Assembly: GCF_000785785.1 (NCBI RefSeq)
Contig: NZ_JRQN01000004.1
Coordinates: 1 to 64,000, forward strand
Direction of reading: 5' to 3'
Length of the DNA: 64,000 bases
From: Streptococcus uberis
GTDB taxonomy: Bacteria; Bacillota; Bacilli; Lactobacillales; Streptococcaceae
The first letter of the stretch is position 1; every line of letters begins with the position of its first letter. Positions 44,904 to 53,292 of the stretch are shown here, piece after piece. Made by a program: the position numbers and the translations under genes. Under the pieces are notes generated by a model. It made no database searches. It was not told the DNA's origin and saw only the letters and a list, made by a program, of their open reading frames with translations.

Positions 44904-45785
44904 TTAGTGTTCCTCGCCAGTAGAAAGAAAGTCGATGGCTGCGCCCAATAAGTTAGCTTCTTGTTTAAATTGGCAAATGCCCAGTTTTGGTCTGATGTTT
45001 GAAATTTTGACGGCTTGATAAATCTTGTCCAGTTCAGCTTCAAGTGTAGGCAGTAAAAAGTCGGCTTGTGACACACCACCACCAAGTAAAATCATTTCTG
45101 GATCAAAGGTATGTTGGATGTTATAAATGGCCATGGCGATGGCTCGGATAAAGATTTGCTTTTCAGCAATGGCAAGCTCATCACCTGCTTGTGCAAGGCC
45201 TAGCACTTCAATTCCGGTATAGTTCTTGCCATCATTTTTAGTTTGACTATATCGTTTAGCCATGTTGACCACTGTACCTAATTCACTAAGGATGTGATAA
45301 TCTTTGTCCATAACCATAAAGCCAAATTCACCACCAAATAAGTGAGCTCCGTGATGAATTTTACCATTGAGGACCAGACTGCCACCAACTCCAGTCCCCA
45401 TAACAATAGTAGCCATGCTAGAGCTTCCTTTGCCAGCCCCCATGGCATTTTCGGCTAAAGCCGCACAATTGGCATCATTTTCAATGCTGATTGGCAGTTG
45501 GAAGAGGTGCTCTAATTGCTTTTGAATTGGAAAGTTGTGAATATATGGTAGAGCACTGGCCCCTTCGATAACACCAGTTTCTTTATTAACGGCACCAGGT
45601 GAACTAATTCCAACACCTTCAATTGGGAATTTGGCTTTAAAGTTTTTTACTTGTTGATCTAATAACTCATAGAAGCTTTCTAGATTATCGGGAGTTGGAA
45701 ATTGGACTTGCTGACTGAGTTGTCCATCTTGGCACAGGGCAAACTTGATAGAAGTGCCACCAATATCAATTGTTAATAGTTGCAT
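44904..45785 (-). CDS. ROK family sugar kinase
   Basis: A 293-residue cytosolic kinase. The ATP-binding start is LLTIDIGGTSIKFALCQDG. Other motifs are GVGISSPGAVNKETGVIEG, ISIENDANCAALAENAMGAGKG (catalytic Asp in ENDAN) and MGTGVGGSLVLNGKIHHGAHLFGGEFG. The CXCGXXGC zinc motif common in ROK glucokinases is missing, as in some ROK hexosamine or mannose kinases. In this cluster it could phosphorylate mannose or GlcNAc set free by GH92/GH38/GH84; the substrate is not proven. It is divergent from the ABC importer and upstream of GH92. Confidence 0.9.
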   Translation of the reverse strand: MQLLTIDIGGTSIKFALCQDGQLSQQVQFPTPDNLESFYELLDQQVKNFKAKFPIEGVGISSPGAVNKETGVIEGASALPYIHNFPIQKQLEHLFQLPISIENDANCAALAENAMGAGKGSSSMATIVMGTGVGGSLVLNGKIHHGAHLFGGEFGFMVMDKDYHILSELGTVVNMAKRYSQTKNDGKNYTGIEVLGLAQAGDELAIAEKQIFIRAIAMAIYNIQHTFDPEMILLGGGVSQADFLLPTLEAELDKIYQAVKISNIRPKLGICQFKQEANLLGAAIDFLSTGEEH

Positions 45786-45858
45786 GTTATGTTTCCTCCA
45801 TTATCTTACCAATAGTATATGAAAAAAAGGAGAGATTGAAAAGGCTTTCTTTAGTAAT

Positions 45859-45942
45859 CTATACTTTGTTCTAAAGACCTATAGTTTGTGTTATCAATTC
45901 TATAATTTGTTGCTTGTTGGTCCAAGAGGAGATTGATATACT
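45859..45942 (+). promoter_or_regulatory. importer promoter preceded by three CTATANTTTGT direct repeats
   Basis: CTATACTTTGT (45859-45869), CTATAGTTTGT (45879-45889) and CTATAATTTGT (45900-45910) are direct repeats spaced 20 and 21 bases, two helical turns. The last ends 3 bases before TTGTTG (45914-45919), a poor -35, followed after 17 bases by TATACT (45937-45942). A poor -35 with tandem sites adjoining it is typical of activated promoters. The AraC-type response regulator at 51803-53281 is the best candidate to bind here. Confidence 0.75.
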
Positions 45943-45978
45943 TTAGAGGAATTGAGAAGAAGTTAGGAGGTTTGGTTT

Positions 45979-46932
45979 ATGCGTGACATGACCAAAAAGA
46001 AAAAAGCATCATTTTGGACAACTGTTAAGAAGAATCGAACCTTGTTACTAATGGTATTACCAGGATTTGTCTGGTTTATCTTTTTCTTCTATATTCCAGT
46101 TTTTGCTAATGTTGTTGCCTTTAAGGATTTCCATTATTCATCAGGTGGTTTTTTAGAAAGTTTACGCCATAGTCCCTGGGTTGGTTTAGATAATTTTAAA
46201 TTTCTATTTTCATCTAAAGATGCCTGGTTGATAACTAAGAATACCTTAGGATACAATTTGATCTTTTTAGCCTTTAATGTTTTCTTTGCTATTGCATTTG
46301 CAATTGTCATGAGTGAATTGCGCAATAAGCGAGGGGTTAAAGTTTACCATACTATGTCATTACTCCCTTATTTTCTTTCTTGGGTAGTTATTGAATATTT
46401 TGTTTATGCCTTCTTAAATCCTGACCGTGGAATGATCAATAATACGATTGTGGCACATGGTGGACAACCAATTATGTGGTACTCTAATCCAACTTGGTGG
46501 CCTCTCATTTTGTTAATTATGAATGTTTGGAAGGGACTTGGCTATAACAGTATTATTTATTATGCCTCTGTTGTTGGGATTAGTGATGACTATTACGAGG
46601 CTGCCATGGTTGATGGGGCTAGTAAGTGGCAACAGATTAAAAATATTACCATTCCTCAGTTATTACCAATGGTTTCAATACTGTTAATTTTAAATATTGG
46701 TAGTATTTTTAGGTCTGACTTTGGATTATTCTTCCAACTTCCAAAGAATTCAGGCGCTTTATATGAAGTAACCAGCGTACTTGATACATACGTTTATAAT
46801 GGATTAACCTCTACAGGTGATATTGGTATGGCTTCAGCAGCTAGTCTGTATCAGTCAGTTGTAGGGACCTGTATTCTCTTGATTTCGAATGCCATTGTTC
46901 GAAAATGGGATCCAGATTCAGCACTTTTTTAG
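45979..46932 (+). CDS. ABC oligosaccharide importer, permease 1
   Basis: A 317-residue membrane protein with six or so hydrophobic segments, of the LplB/MalF-like group. The ATPase-contact EAA loop reads EAAMVDGASKWQQIKNITIPQLLPM near residue 212. It pairs with the second permease 9 bases downstream and the lipoprotein after that. The cluster matches the S. pyogenes importer proposed for N-glycan pieces. No ATPase gene is in the window, so a shared MsmK-like ATPase elsewhere is likely. RBS is TTAGGAGG. Confidence 0.92.
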   Translation: MRDMTKKKKASFWTTVKKNRTLLLMVLPGFVWFIFFFYIPVFANVVAFKDFHYSSGGFLESLRHSPWVGLDNFKFLFSSKDAWLITKNTLGYNLIFLAFNVFFAIAFAIVMSELRNKRGVKVYHTMSLLPYFLSWVVIEYFVYAFLNPDRGMINNTIVAHGGQPIMWYSNPTWWPLILLIMNVWKGLGYNSIIYYASVVGISDDYYEAAMVDGASKWQQIKNITIPQLLPMVSILLILNIGSIFRSDFGLFFQLPKNSGALYEVTSVLDTYVYNGLTSTGDIGMASAASLYQSVVGTCILLISNAIVRKWDPDSALF

Positions 46933-46941
46933 GAGATAACT

Positions 46942-47868
46942 ATGGTAAAAAGAAAAAAAATTGAAAAAGTCTCGGTCAGAACCTTTGATCGTAGAACCAA
47001 TCTTATCTTCAATATTCTAATTGCCCTATTTGCTTTGTCTTGTATTATTCCCTTTGTCTTTGTTATTATAATCTCCTTTACAGATGAAGGGTATTTAATC
47101 AATCATGGCTATAGTTTTTTCCCAAACCTGTGGTCTACACATGCCTATCAATTTATTTTTGAAGGGGTCATGAAAGAAAAGATACTTAGGTCATTTGGCA
47201 TTTCAGTTTTCATTACTGTTTTTGGAACACTAATTAATACGACAATGACCTCTACCTATGCTTATGCTATTTCAAGGCCATATTTCCCTTATAAGCGTTT
47301 TTTCACCATTTACGCATTGATTACCATGTTGTTTGCTCCTGGTATGGTCGCTAACTATTTAGTTGTTAGTAATCTCCTTCAATTAAAAGACACCATCTGG
47401 GCATTAATCTTACCCCTAGCATTAGGTCCATTTGGCATCTTAGTGATGCGGACTTTTTTCAAAAAAACAGTTCCAGATAGTATCATTGAGTCAGCTCGCA
47501 TTGATGGGGCTAGTGAATTCACCATTTTTGTCAGAATTGTTTTACCATTAGCTGTGCCAGGAATAGCAACAATTAGTTTGTTTGCAGCATTATCTTATTG
47601 GAATGATTGGTTCAATGCGTTGCTTTATATTCAAAGTGACAATCTAGTACCTATGCAATATTTACTAATGAAAGTTCAAAGTAACTTAGAAGCTCTGGCT
47701 CGCAATGCTAGTCTCGGAGCTCAAATGGCTGATGGCTTTAAAGCATTGCCCAAAGAATCAGTTCGGATGGCCATTGTGGTTATTGCAACATTACCAATTG
47801 CTATCACCTATCCATTTTTCCAAAAATATTTTGTAGGTGGTTTGACTATTGGTGGTGTCAAAGAATAA
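46942..47868 (+). CDS. ABC oligosaccharide importer, permease 2
   Basis: A 308-residue membrane protein of the YtcP/MalG-like group with six hydrophobic segments. The EAA loop reads ESARIDGASEFTIFVRIVLPLAVPG, and the start region RTFDRRTNLIFNILIALFALSCIIPFVF is usual. It lies between permease 1 (9 bases) and the solute-binding lipoprotein (30 bases). The C-terminus is FQKYFVGGLTIGGVKE, the common ending of this family. Confidence 0.93.
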   Translation: MVKRKKIEKVSVRTFDRRTNLIFNILIALFALSCIIPFVFVIIISFTDEGYLINHGYSFFPNLWSTHAYQFIFEGVMKEKILRSFGISVFITVFGTLINTTMTSTYAYAISRPYFPYKRFFTIYALITMLFAPGMVANYLVVSNLLQLKDTIWALILPLALGPFGILVMRTFFKKTVPDSIIESARIDGASEFTIFVRIVLPLAVPGIATISLFAALSYWNDWFNALLYIQSDNLVPMQYLLMKVQSNLEALARNASLGAQMADGFKALPKESVRMAIVVIATLPIAITYPFFQKYFVGGLTIGGVKE

Positions 47869-47898
47869 TATGTAAAAAATTTTAGGAGGCGTTCACTT

Positions 47899-49347
47899 AT
47901 GAAAAAGTGGCAAAAAATTGTTTGTGTAACCGGAACTGTTTTGGCAGCTTCTAGTCTCGCAGCTTGTGGCAACAAATCTACAGGTGGTGATAAAGAAGGT
48001 GGCAAACTCTTAATGTATCAAATTGGGGATAAACCTGATAATTTTAATCAATTAATGAAGATTGCGAATAAACGCATTAAAGAAAAAACAGGAGTTACGC
48101 TCGATGTCCAGTATATTGGCTGGGGTGACTGGGATAGTAAAATGAGTACCATCATCGCATCTGGTGAGGCTTATGATATTGCTTTTTCAAATAATTATGT
48201 CGTGAATTCTCAAAAAGGTGCCTTTGCTGATTTAACAAAATTAATTCCAAAATATGCTAAAAAAACATATGAAAATATGGATCCTGCCTATATCAAAGGA
48301 AATAAAGTTGATGGCAAATTATATGCATTCCCTGTTGATGCCAATGTTTATGCTCAACAAATGCTCACATTTAACAAACCTTTAGTTGATAAATATCGAT
48401 TGGATATTTCAGGCGTTAATTCTTACGCTTCAGCAGAAGCAGTGCTAAAACAATTCCATGAAAAAGATCCTAAAACAGCAGCTTTTGCAATTGGACAAGT
48501 CTTCAATATGTCTGGTAACTTTGATTACCCATTAACCAAAGATCAACCATTTGCAGTAAAAATAGATGAAGGCAAACCAACTATCATCAACCAATATGAA
48601 GATGAAGGATTTAAAGATAACCTTCGCCTAATGCATAAATGGTACCAAGAAGGGTTGATTCCTAAAGATGCAGCAACCAATACTGAGGGTTACCCATTAG
48701 AGGGCGATACTTGGTTTATGCGTGAAGAAACACAAGGTCCTATGGATTATGGCGACACTATCTTAACTAACGCAGCTGGTAAAGAAGTTGTCTCTCGTCC
48801 TTTGACAAAACAATTAAAAACAACTAACCAAGCACAAATGGCCAACTTTGTCGTTTCAAGTGCTTCTAAAAATAAAGAAAAAGCTGTTGAAGTACTTGGC
48901 TTGCTTAACAGTGACCCAGAATTATTAAATGGACTTGTTTATGGTGTCAAGGGCGAAGCATGGGAAAAAACTGGCGACAAGAAAATCAAATTACTTGATG
49001 GCTATAAACCAAAACTTCATATGTCAGCTTGGAACACTGGTAATAATAAGATTCTCTATACTCAAGAATCTATTACAGATGACATGATTGCAAAACGTGA
49101 TCAATCAATCAAAGATGCCAAAGAATCACCAATCCTTGGCTTTACAGTAAATACAAAATCAATCAAGACTGAATTGTCTAATATTGCTAATGTCATGAAT
49201 CGCTATAAAGCTAGTGTGAACACAGGTACCGTAGATCCTGACGAAACATTGCCAAAAATGATTAAAGACCTTAAAGGCGCTGGATGGGATAAAGTTCAAA
49301 AAGAAGTTCAAAAACAATTGGATGACTATACTTCTAAAAACAAATAA
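47899..49347 (+). CDS. solute-binding lipoprotein of the oligosaccharide importer
   Basis: A 482-residue extracellular binding protein anchored by lipid. The signal ends in the lipobox SSLAACGNKSTGG. The mature part begins GKLLMYQIGDKPDNFNQLMKIANKRIKEKTGVTLDVQYIGWGDWDSKMSTIIASGEAYDIAFSN, a type typical of family-1 ABC proteins for complex oligosaccharides (LplA-like). Its position with GH38/GH125/GH84/GH92 and GH2 suggests N-glycan fragments as ligand. A strong terminator follows, which would leave this gene most expressed relative to the sensor genes downstream. RBS is TAGGAGGC. Confidence 0.92.
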   Translation: MKKWQKIVCVTGTVLAASSLAACGNKSTGGDKEGGKLLMYQIGDKPDNFNQLMKIANKRIKEKTGVTLDVQYIGWGDWDSKMSTIIASGEAYDIAFSNNYVVNSQKGAFADLTKLIPKYAKKTYENMDPAYIKGNKVDGKLYAFPVDANVYAQQMLTFNKPLVDKYRLDISGVNSYASAEAVLKQFHEKDPKTAAFAIGQVFNMSGNFDYPLTKDQPFAVKIDEGKPTIINQYEDEGFKDNLRLMHKWYQEGLIPKDAATNTEGYPLEGDTWFMREETQGPMDYGDTILTNAAGKEVVSRPLTKQLKTTNQAQMANFVVSSASKNKEKAVEVLGLLNSDPELLNGLVYGVKGEAWEKTGDKKIKLLDGYKPKLHMSAWNTGNNKILYTQESITDDMIAKRDQSIKDAKESPILGFTVNTKSIKTELSNIANVMNRYKASVNTGTVDPDETLPKMIKDLKGAGWDKVQKEVQKQLDDYTSKNK

Positions 49348-49363
49348 GTTTCCCAAAAGCCAA

Positions 49364-49407
49364 TTAACAAAGAGGATTGAGATGTGTCTTAGTCCTCTTT
49401 TTGTTAA
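49364..49407 (+). terminator. terminator between the importer and the yesL-kinase-regulator genes
   Basis: GAGGATTGAGA (49372-49382) pairs TCTTAGTCCTC (49388-49397 region) with two wobble pairs, extended by AACAAA/TTTGTT. TTTTT follows the inner stem. Confidence 0.8.
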
Positions 49408-49412
49408 GCGGT

Positions 49413-49440
49413 TTCACAATGACATTAAGTATGATATAGT
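49413..49440 (+). promoter_or_regulatory. promoter of the yesL-kinase-regulator-GH2 unit
   Basis: TTCACA (49413-49418), 16 bases and TATAGT (49435-49440), 47 bases before the yesL-like ATG. The boxes are fair, not strong. Lying after a terminator, it allows low constitutive synthesis of the sensor system. Confidence 0.5.
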
Positions 49441-49486
49441 AGATTTGGTTAAGAAAAATAATTTGAAAAGAAGAAAAGGAAATAGT

Positions 49487-50092
49487 ATGTCAGGATTAGA
49501 AAAATTATTTTATACGATATGGAAAATGATGCAATTAACACTGATTTTTCATGTGCTCTGTTTATCTGGTCTCATTCTATTTGGAATTGGACCTGCTTGG
49601 CAAACTATTATTTCCTTATATTTTACTAGTGATGTAGAAGCAAAAAATTATTCTATTAAGACAGCCTTTGACCTTTGGAAAGACAATTTTAAGCGAGCTA
49701 ATGGTTACTTCTTATCATTACTCTTAGTGCTTTGTTTTCTAGCCATCAATTTACATTTAGCCATTCAATTACAAGGGCTCATATTTTTCTGTTTGACCTT
49801 TATAATCGGAGCCGTTATGGTTTTCTTTGTATTGCTCTACCTTTATGTCAGTCTATATGATGTGCTTTATGATATTGCCATTTGGGATAACATCAAGCTA
49901 GCTTTTATTAGTTTATTTTTCAGTTTTAGAAAACTCTTAGAACTCCTAGCCAGCTTAGTCATTACCATAGCTGTAACTTGGAAATTTAAAGGCTTATTCC
50001 TCTTTCTTAGTTTTGGTTTATTTGTCTTTGTCTTAGACTATGTTAGCAAATCAAATCGAAAAATTGTGGATGACATGACTTATGATAATTAA
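49487..50092 (+). CDS. YesL family (DUF624) membrane protein
   Basis: A 201-residue protein with about five membrane segments, starting MSGLEKLFYTIWKMMQLTLIFHVLCLSGLILFGIGPAWQTI. The GIGPA stretch and the layout match DUF624/YesL proteins. These are regularly encoded with YesM/YesN-type two-component systems and oligosaccharide importers; the function is unknown, perhaps in signalling or transport. A longer frame goes upstream, but the ATG at 49487 has AAAAGGAAA before it. It overlaps the kinase gene by 11 bases. Confidence 0.85.
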   Translation: MSGLEKLFYTIWKMMQLTLIFHVLCLSGLILFGIGPAWQTIISLYFTSDVEAKNYSIKTAFDLWKDNFKRANGYFLSLLLVLCFLAINLHLAIQLQGLIFFCLTFIIGAVMVFFVLLYLYVSLYDVLYDIAIWDNIKLAFISLFFSFRKLLELLASLVITIAVTWKFKGLFLFLSFGLFVFVLDYVSKSNRKIVDDMTYDN

Positions 50093-51803
50093 TAATCTTT
50101 CTAAAATTTTTAATAAGCAAATTCGTCAGGGAATATTAATTAATCGCCTGATGAAAGTATACAGTATCTTAATTATCTTATTTTTTGGAATTGGTGCCCT
50201 ATCATTAAGTACTTACTCAATCATTAGTGACTATAGAACAGTCCAAAAAGAAATGGACAAGCGTCTGGAAGAATCAGTTAGGATTCTGCAATCACAAAAC
50301 TATGTCACATTACGTGTATTGGAGCAACTGGTTGGCCGATCAGATGATTTTAGCAACTTAACGGACTATATGACGATGAGTCAAAGTGCTTATTTTAACA
50401 AAGTGATTAATGATTGGCAAATGGATCGTAAAACGGTTGCTATACCTAATCAGATGCAAAGGCTATTTGATTTATATCCGGAGATGCAATCCATCATTAT
50501 CAATTTAGATGACAATAATCACTACCTTGAAGCCACAAAAGCTCGTAAAACGGGGCAATTTAAAAGTGGAAAACTAGATTTTCTTAGAGGCAATTATATG
50601 GTTCAAGCCATTCGTCACCCAGACAATGGTGAAGTAGAGGGAAGTTTATATTTAACCTTTAAACAACCATCTGTTTCAAAGGCTGAGAGAAATTCACTGA
50701 TATCAACCTTTGCATTTGATGATTTTGGTCGGGAGCTCTATGATATGACCCCATCAAATCAATCTGATTTAAGCTCATTATTTGGAAATGCCATTAAAAG
50801 ACAAAGAGACATCTATTCCCTAAATCAAGCTAAAGATTATAGGATCAGTGGCAGTGTAGTTGGGAGTTGGTTGACGCTTGTTACGGTCAAAAAAACAACC
50901 TTAATAATAAATGCCATTGAAACTGTTTTGATTTATAGTATTGTTGCAGCCTTTTTAGCCTGGTGTTTGTTGAAACTGTTATTTGGTCTTTTTCGCAATT
51001 ACATTCAACAAGTCTCAGAAATCACTGATACACTTGATTTAGTTTCTGCAGGAGACCTGTCCTTAAAAATTGACAATAGTCATATGGAATTGGAGTTATT
51101 CAATATTTCTGAAGGAATTAATCTCATGTTAGACAACATCAACCAATCCATTGAAGAAATTTATACGCTTGAGGTTGAGCAACGAGATGCTCAGATGAGT
51201 GCCTTACAGGCCCAAATCAATCCACATTTCTTATACAATACGCTAGAGTATGTTAGAATGTATGCCCTTAGCTGTCGCCAAGAAGAATTAGCAGATGTTA
51301 TTTATGCCTTTGCAGCCTTACTCAGAAATAATATCAGTAAGGATAAAGTTACTAGTTTAAAAGAAGAACTCGATTTTTGTGAAAAATATATTTATTTGTA
51401 TCAGATGCGCTATCCCGAAAGTTTTGCTTATCATGTCGTGGTTGATCCAAGTTTGTCCTCAATTCAAATACCCAAATTTGTTATCCAACCCCTAGTTGAA
51501 AATTATTTTGTTCATGGTATTGATTATAATCGTCGTGACAATGCCCTTAGTATCAAAGCTAAGGACAGTGGTAACTTTATTAAAATCTTGATTGAAGATA
51601 ATGGAAAAGGTGTTTCAGATAATGATATCAGGCGGATTGAAGATAATTTAAGAAAAAATGGTAAAAGCGATAAGACATCGATTGGCTTAGAAAATGTTTA
51701 TTTGCGCTTGATGACTTATTTTAAAGATGATTTAATTTGGTCAATAGGACATTCAAAAGCAGGTGGCTTTAAGATAGAGATTACATTTAGAAAGGAAGTC
51801 TAA
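50082..51803 (+). CDS. YesM-type sensor histidine kinase
   Basis: A 573-residue membrane kinase. Membrane segment 1 (about 24-46) is followed by a 230-residue extracellular sensor region and membrane segment 2 (about 280-303), then HAMP. The His_kinase domain has the phospho-acceptor in QINPHFLYNTLEYVRM (H382), and the ATPase has IEDNGKGVSDND and SIGLENVYLRLM. This class pairs with AraC-type response regulators to sense oligosaccharides outside the cell, often with the solute-binding protein. It overlaps yesL by 11 bases and the regulator gene by 1 base. Confidence 0.93.
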   Translation: MIINNLSKIFNKQIRQGILINRLMKVYSILIILFFGIGALSLSTYSIISDYRTVQKEMDKRLEESVRILQSQNYVTLRVLEQLVGRSDDFSNLTDYMTMSQSAYFNKVINDWQMDRKTVAIPNQMQRLFDLYPEMQSIIINLDDNNHYLEATKARKTGQFKSGKLDFLRGNYMVQAIRHPDNGEVEGSLYLTFKQPSVSKAERNSLISTFAFDDFGRELYDMTPSNQSDLSSLFGNAIKRQRDIYSLNQAKDYRISGSVVGSWLTLVTVKKTTLIINAIETVLIYSIVAAFLAWCLLKLLFGLFRNYIQQVSEITDTLDLVSAGDLSLKIDNSHMELELFNISEGINLMLDNINQSIEEIYTLEVEQRDAQMSALQAQINPHFLYNTLEYVRMYALSCRQEELADVIYAFAALLRNNISKDKVTSLKEELDFCEKYIYLYQMRYPESFAYHVVVDPSLSSIQIPKFVIQPLVENYFVHGIDYNRRDNALSIKAKDSGNFIKILIEDNGKGVSDNDIRRIEDNLRKNGKSDKTSIGLENVYLRLMTYFKDDLIWSIGHSKAGGFKIEITFRKEV

Positions 51804-53281
51804 TGTACAAAGTACTCTTAGTAGACGATGAATACATGATTTTGCAAGGGCTTCAACTTATCATTGATTGGCAATCGTTGGGATTTGAAGTTATTGGGAC
51901 AGCTAAGTCAGCAAAAGAAGCCTTAAGACTGTTAAGTGATATTCGCGTTGACCTGATGATTTCCGATGTCAATATGCCAGAAATGACTGGATTGCAGTTG
52001 ATTGAAGAAGCAACAAAGCTTTATCCTAACTTACAAACGATGATTTTGTCAGGCTATCAAGAATTTGATTTTGTTAAGCGAGCCATTGAACTGGAAAGCA
52101 GAGCTTATCTTCTAAAGCCGATTAATAAAGATGAATTAAAAGAAAAACTTGTAACCGTTAAAAACACTCTTGACCAACACATGATTGAACGAAAAAAGCA
52201 AACAGGATATGACGAATATCTTGTTAAACAATGGTTACTGGATGAGTTAAGTGAGTCTGATTTTGAGGAGCATCTGGCAAATAAGTATCAGTTGAAGAAT
52301 ACCTCTTTCACGGTGCTATATATTGACTATGCTAGAGAACTTGAAAACTTACGGAGCTATTTTAAACAAAACATGCAAGAATTACCACTCGTCATTACTC
52401 AAGATAAAAAGGTATTTTATGCTATTTTAGTTGGCAACCGTTTACTGATTAAATCATTTGTAGAAGACTTGCAGCAAACCTTTCAAGCTGATCTGATACA
52501 ATTAATTTTGGCTGAAACAGTTACGGATTGGGAAAATGTATATGATAGCTACAATCAGGTTCAAAGTCATCTCTTTTATAATAAACAAGTTAAGGGAAGT
52601 GCGATCAGCCACACTATTTTTCCAAGTTCGGAACTACAATTTTTATCATTCAATAAAGCATTGATGATTGGTGACAAGCCGACGATCTTAAGTAAATTAG
52701 ATGCCATATTTGAAGAAATGGCAGAGCTAGGCTATAGTCCTGAGGATGTTAAACATGTTTCCTTTTTGCTGTTTTTAGATATCTATCGTAAATTTCCAAT
52801 TTTAGACAAAACGACCTACTCAGCTATGCTTGAAACCATTCATACTAGTAAACATATTGATCGCATTCAATCAGAACTGGTTAGATTATTAGAGTTAACT
52901 AGTCAAGATAATCCACCACAAAAGCGGTTTTCAGAACTTGTTAGTGAAACTATTTCATATATTACACAGTCATACTCAGAGGATTTGAGTTTAAAATACG
53001 TGGCAGATAAATTGCATGTTAATGGTGTATATCTTGGTCAATGTTTTAAAAACGAAACAGAGCAGAGCTTTGCCCAGTATTTGAACCAAGTTAGAATTCA
53101 AAAAGCACAGCAACTGCTCTTGTATACCAATCACTCCATCAGTGAGATTGCCTTTGAAATAGGTTATAACACTAATCATTATTTTATAAAAATGTTTAAG
53201 AAATTAAATGGATTGTCGCCAAAGGAATTTAGAGACTGTTATCGGGATAATTATTATTCCATAAATGATAATAAGAATTGA
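51803..53281 (+). CDS. YesN-type response regulator with AraC helix-turn-helix
   Basis: A 492-residue cytosolic regulator. The receiver domain (1-120) has LLVDDEYMI and the phospho-acceptor in LMISDVNMPEM (D55). A long middle region is followed by an AraC-type DNA-binding domain (about 385-485), with LKYVADKLHVNGVYLGQCFKNETEQSF and ISEIAFEIGYNTNHYFIKMFKKLNGLSPKEFR. AraC-type regulators often activate from direct repeats near the -35, which is the arrangement found at 45859-45910. Its start overlaps the kinase stop (TAATG). Confidence 0.93.
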   Translation: MYKVLLVDDEYMILQGLQLIIDWQSLGFEVIGTAKSAKEALRLLSDIRVDLMISDVNMPEMTGLQLIEEATKLYPNLQTMILSGYQEFDFVKRAIELESRAYLLKPINKDELKEKLVTVKNTLDQHMIERKKQTGYDEYLVKQWLLDELSESDFEEHLANKYQLKNTSFTVLYIDYARELENLRSYFKQNMQELPLVITQDKKVFYAILVGNRLLIKSFVEDLQQTFQADLIQLILAETVTDWENVYDSYNQVQSHLFYNKQVKGSAISHTIFPSSELQFLSFNKALMIGDKPTILSKLDAIFEEMAELGYSPEDVKHVSFLLFLDIYRKFPILDKTTYSAMLETIHTSKHIDRIQSELVRLLELTSQDNPPQKRFSELVSETISYITQSYSEDLSLKYVADKLHVNGVYLGQCFKNETEQSFAQYLNQVRIQKAQQLLLYTNHSISEIAFEIGYNTNHYFIKMFKKLNGLSPKEFRDCYRDNYYSINDNKN

Positions 53282-53292
53282 AGAGAATTGAT

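Noticed and set aside
44904-45085. N-terminal extension of the GH92 frame into the ROK gene
   Set aside because: The first 61 codons are the ROK gene read in another frame. GH92 proteins begin near MDRLDFIDTRFG at 44902, one base after the ROK stop.
49322-49486. 54-codon N-terminal extension of the YesL-like protein
   Set aside because: It overlaps the end of the lipoprotein gene and runs through a terminator hairpin; the ATG at 49487 has a ribosome site and fits the family start.
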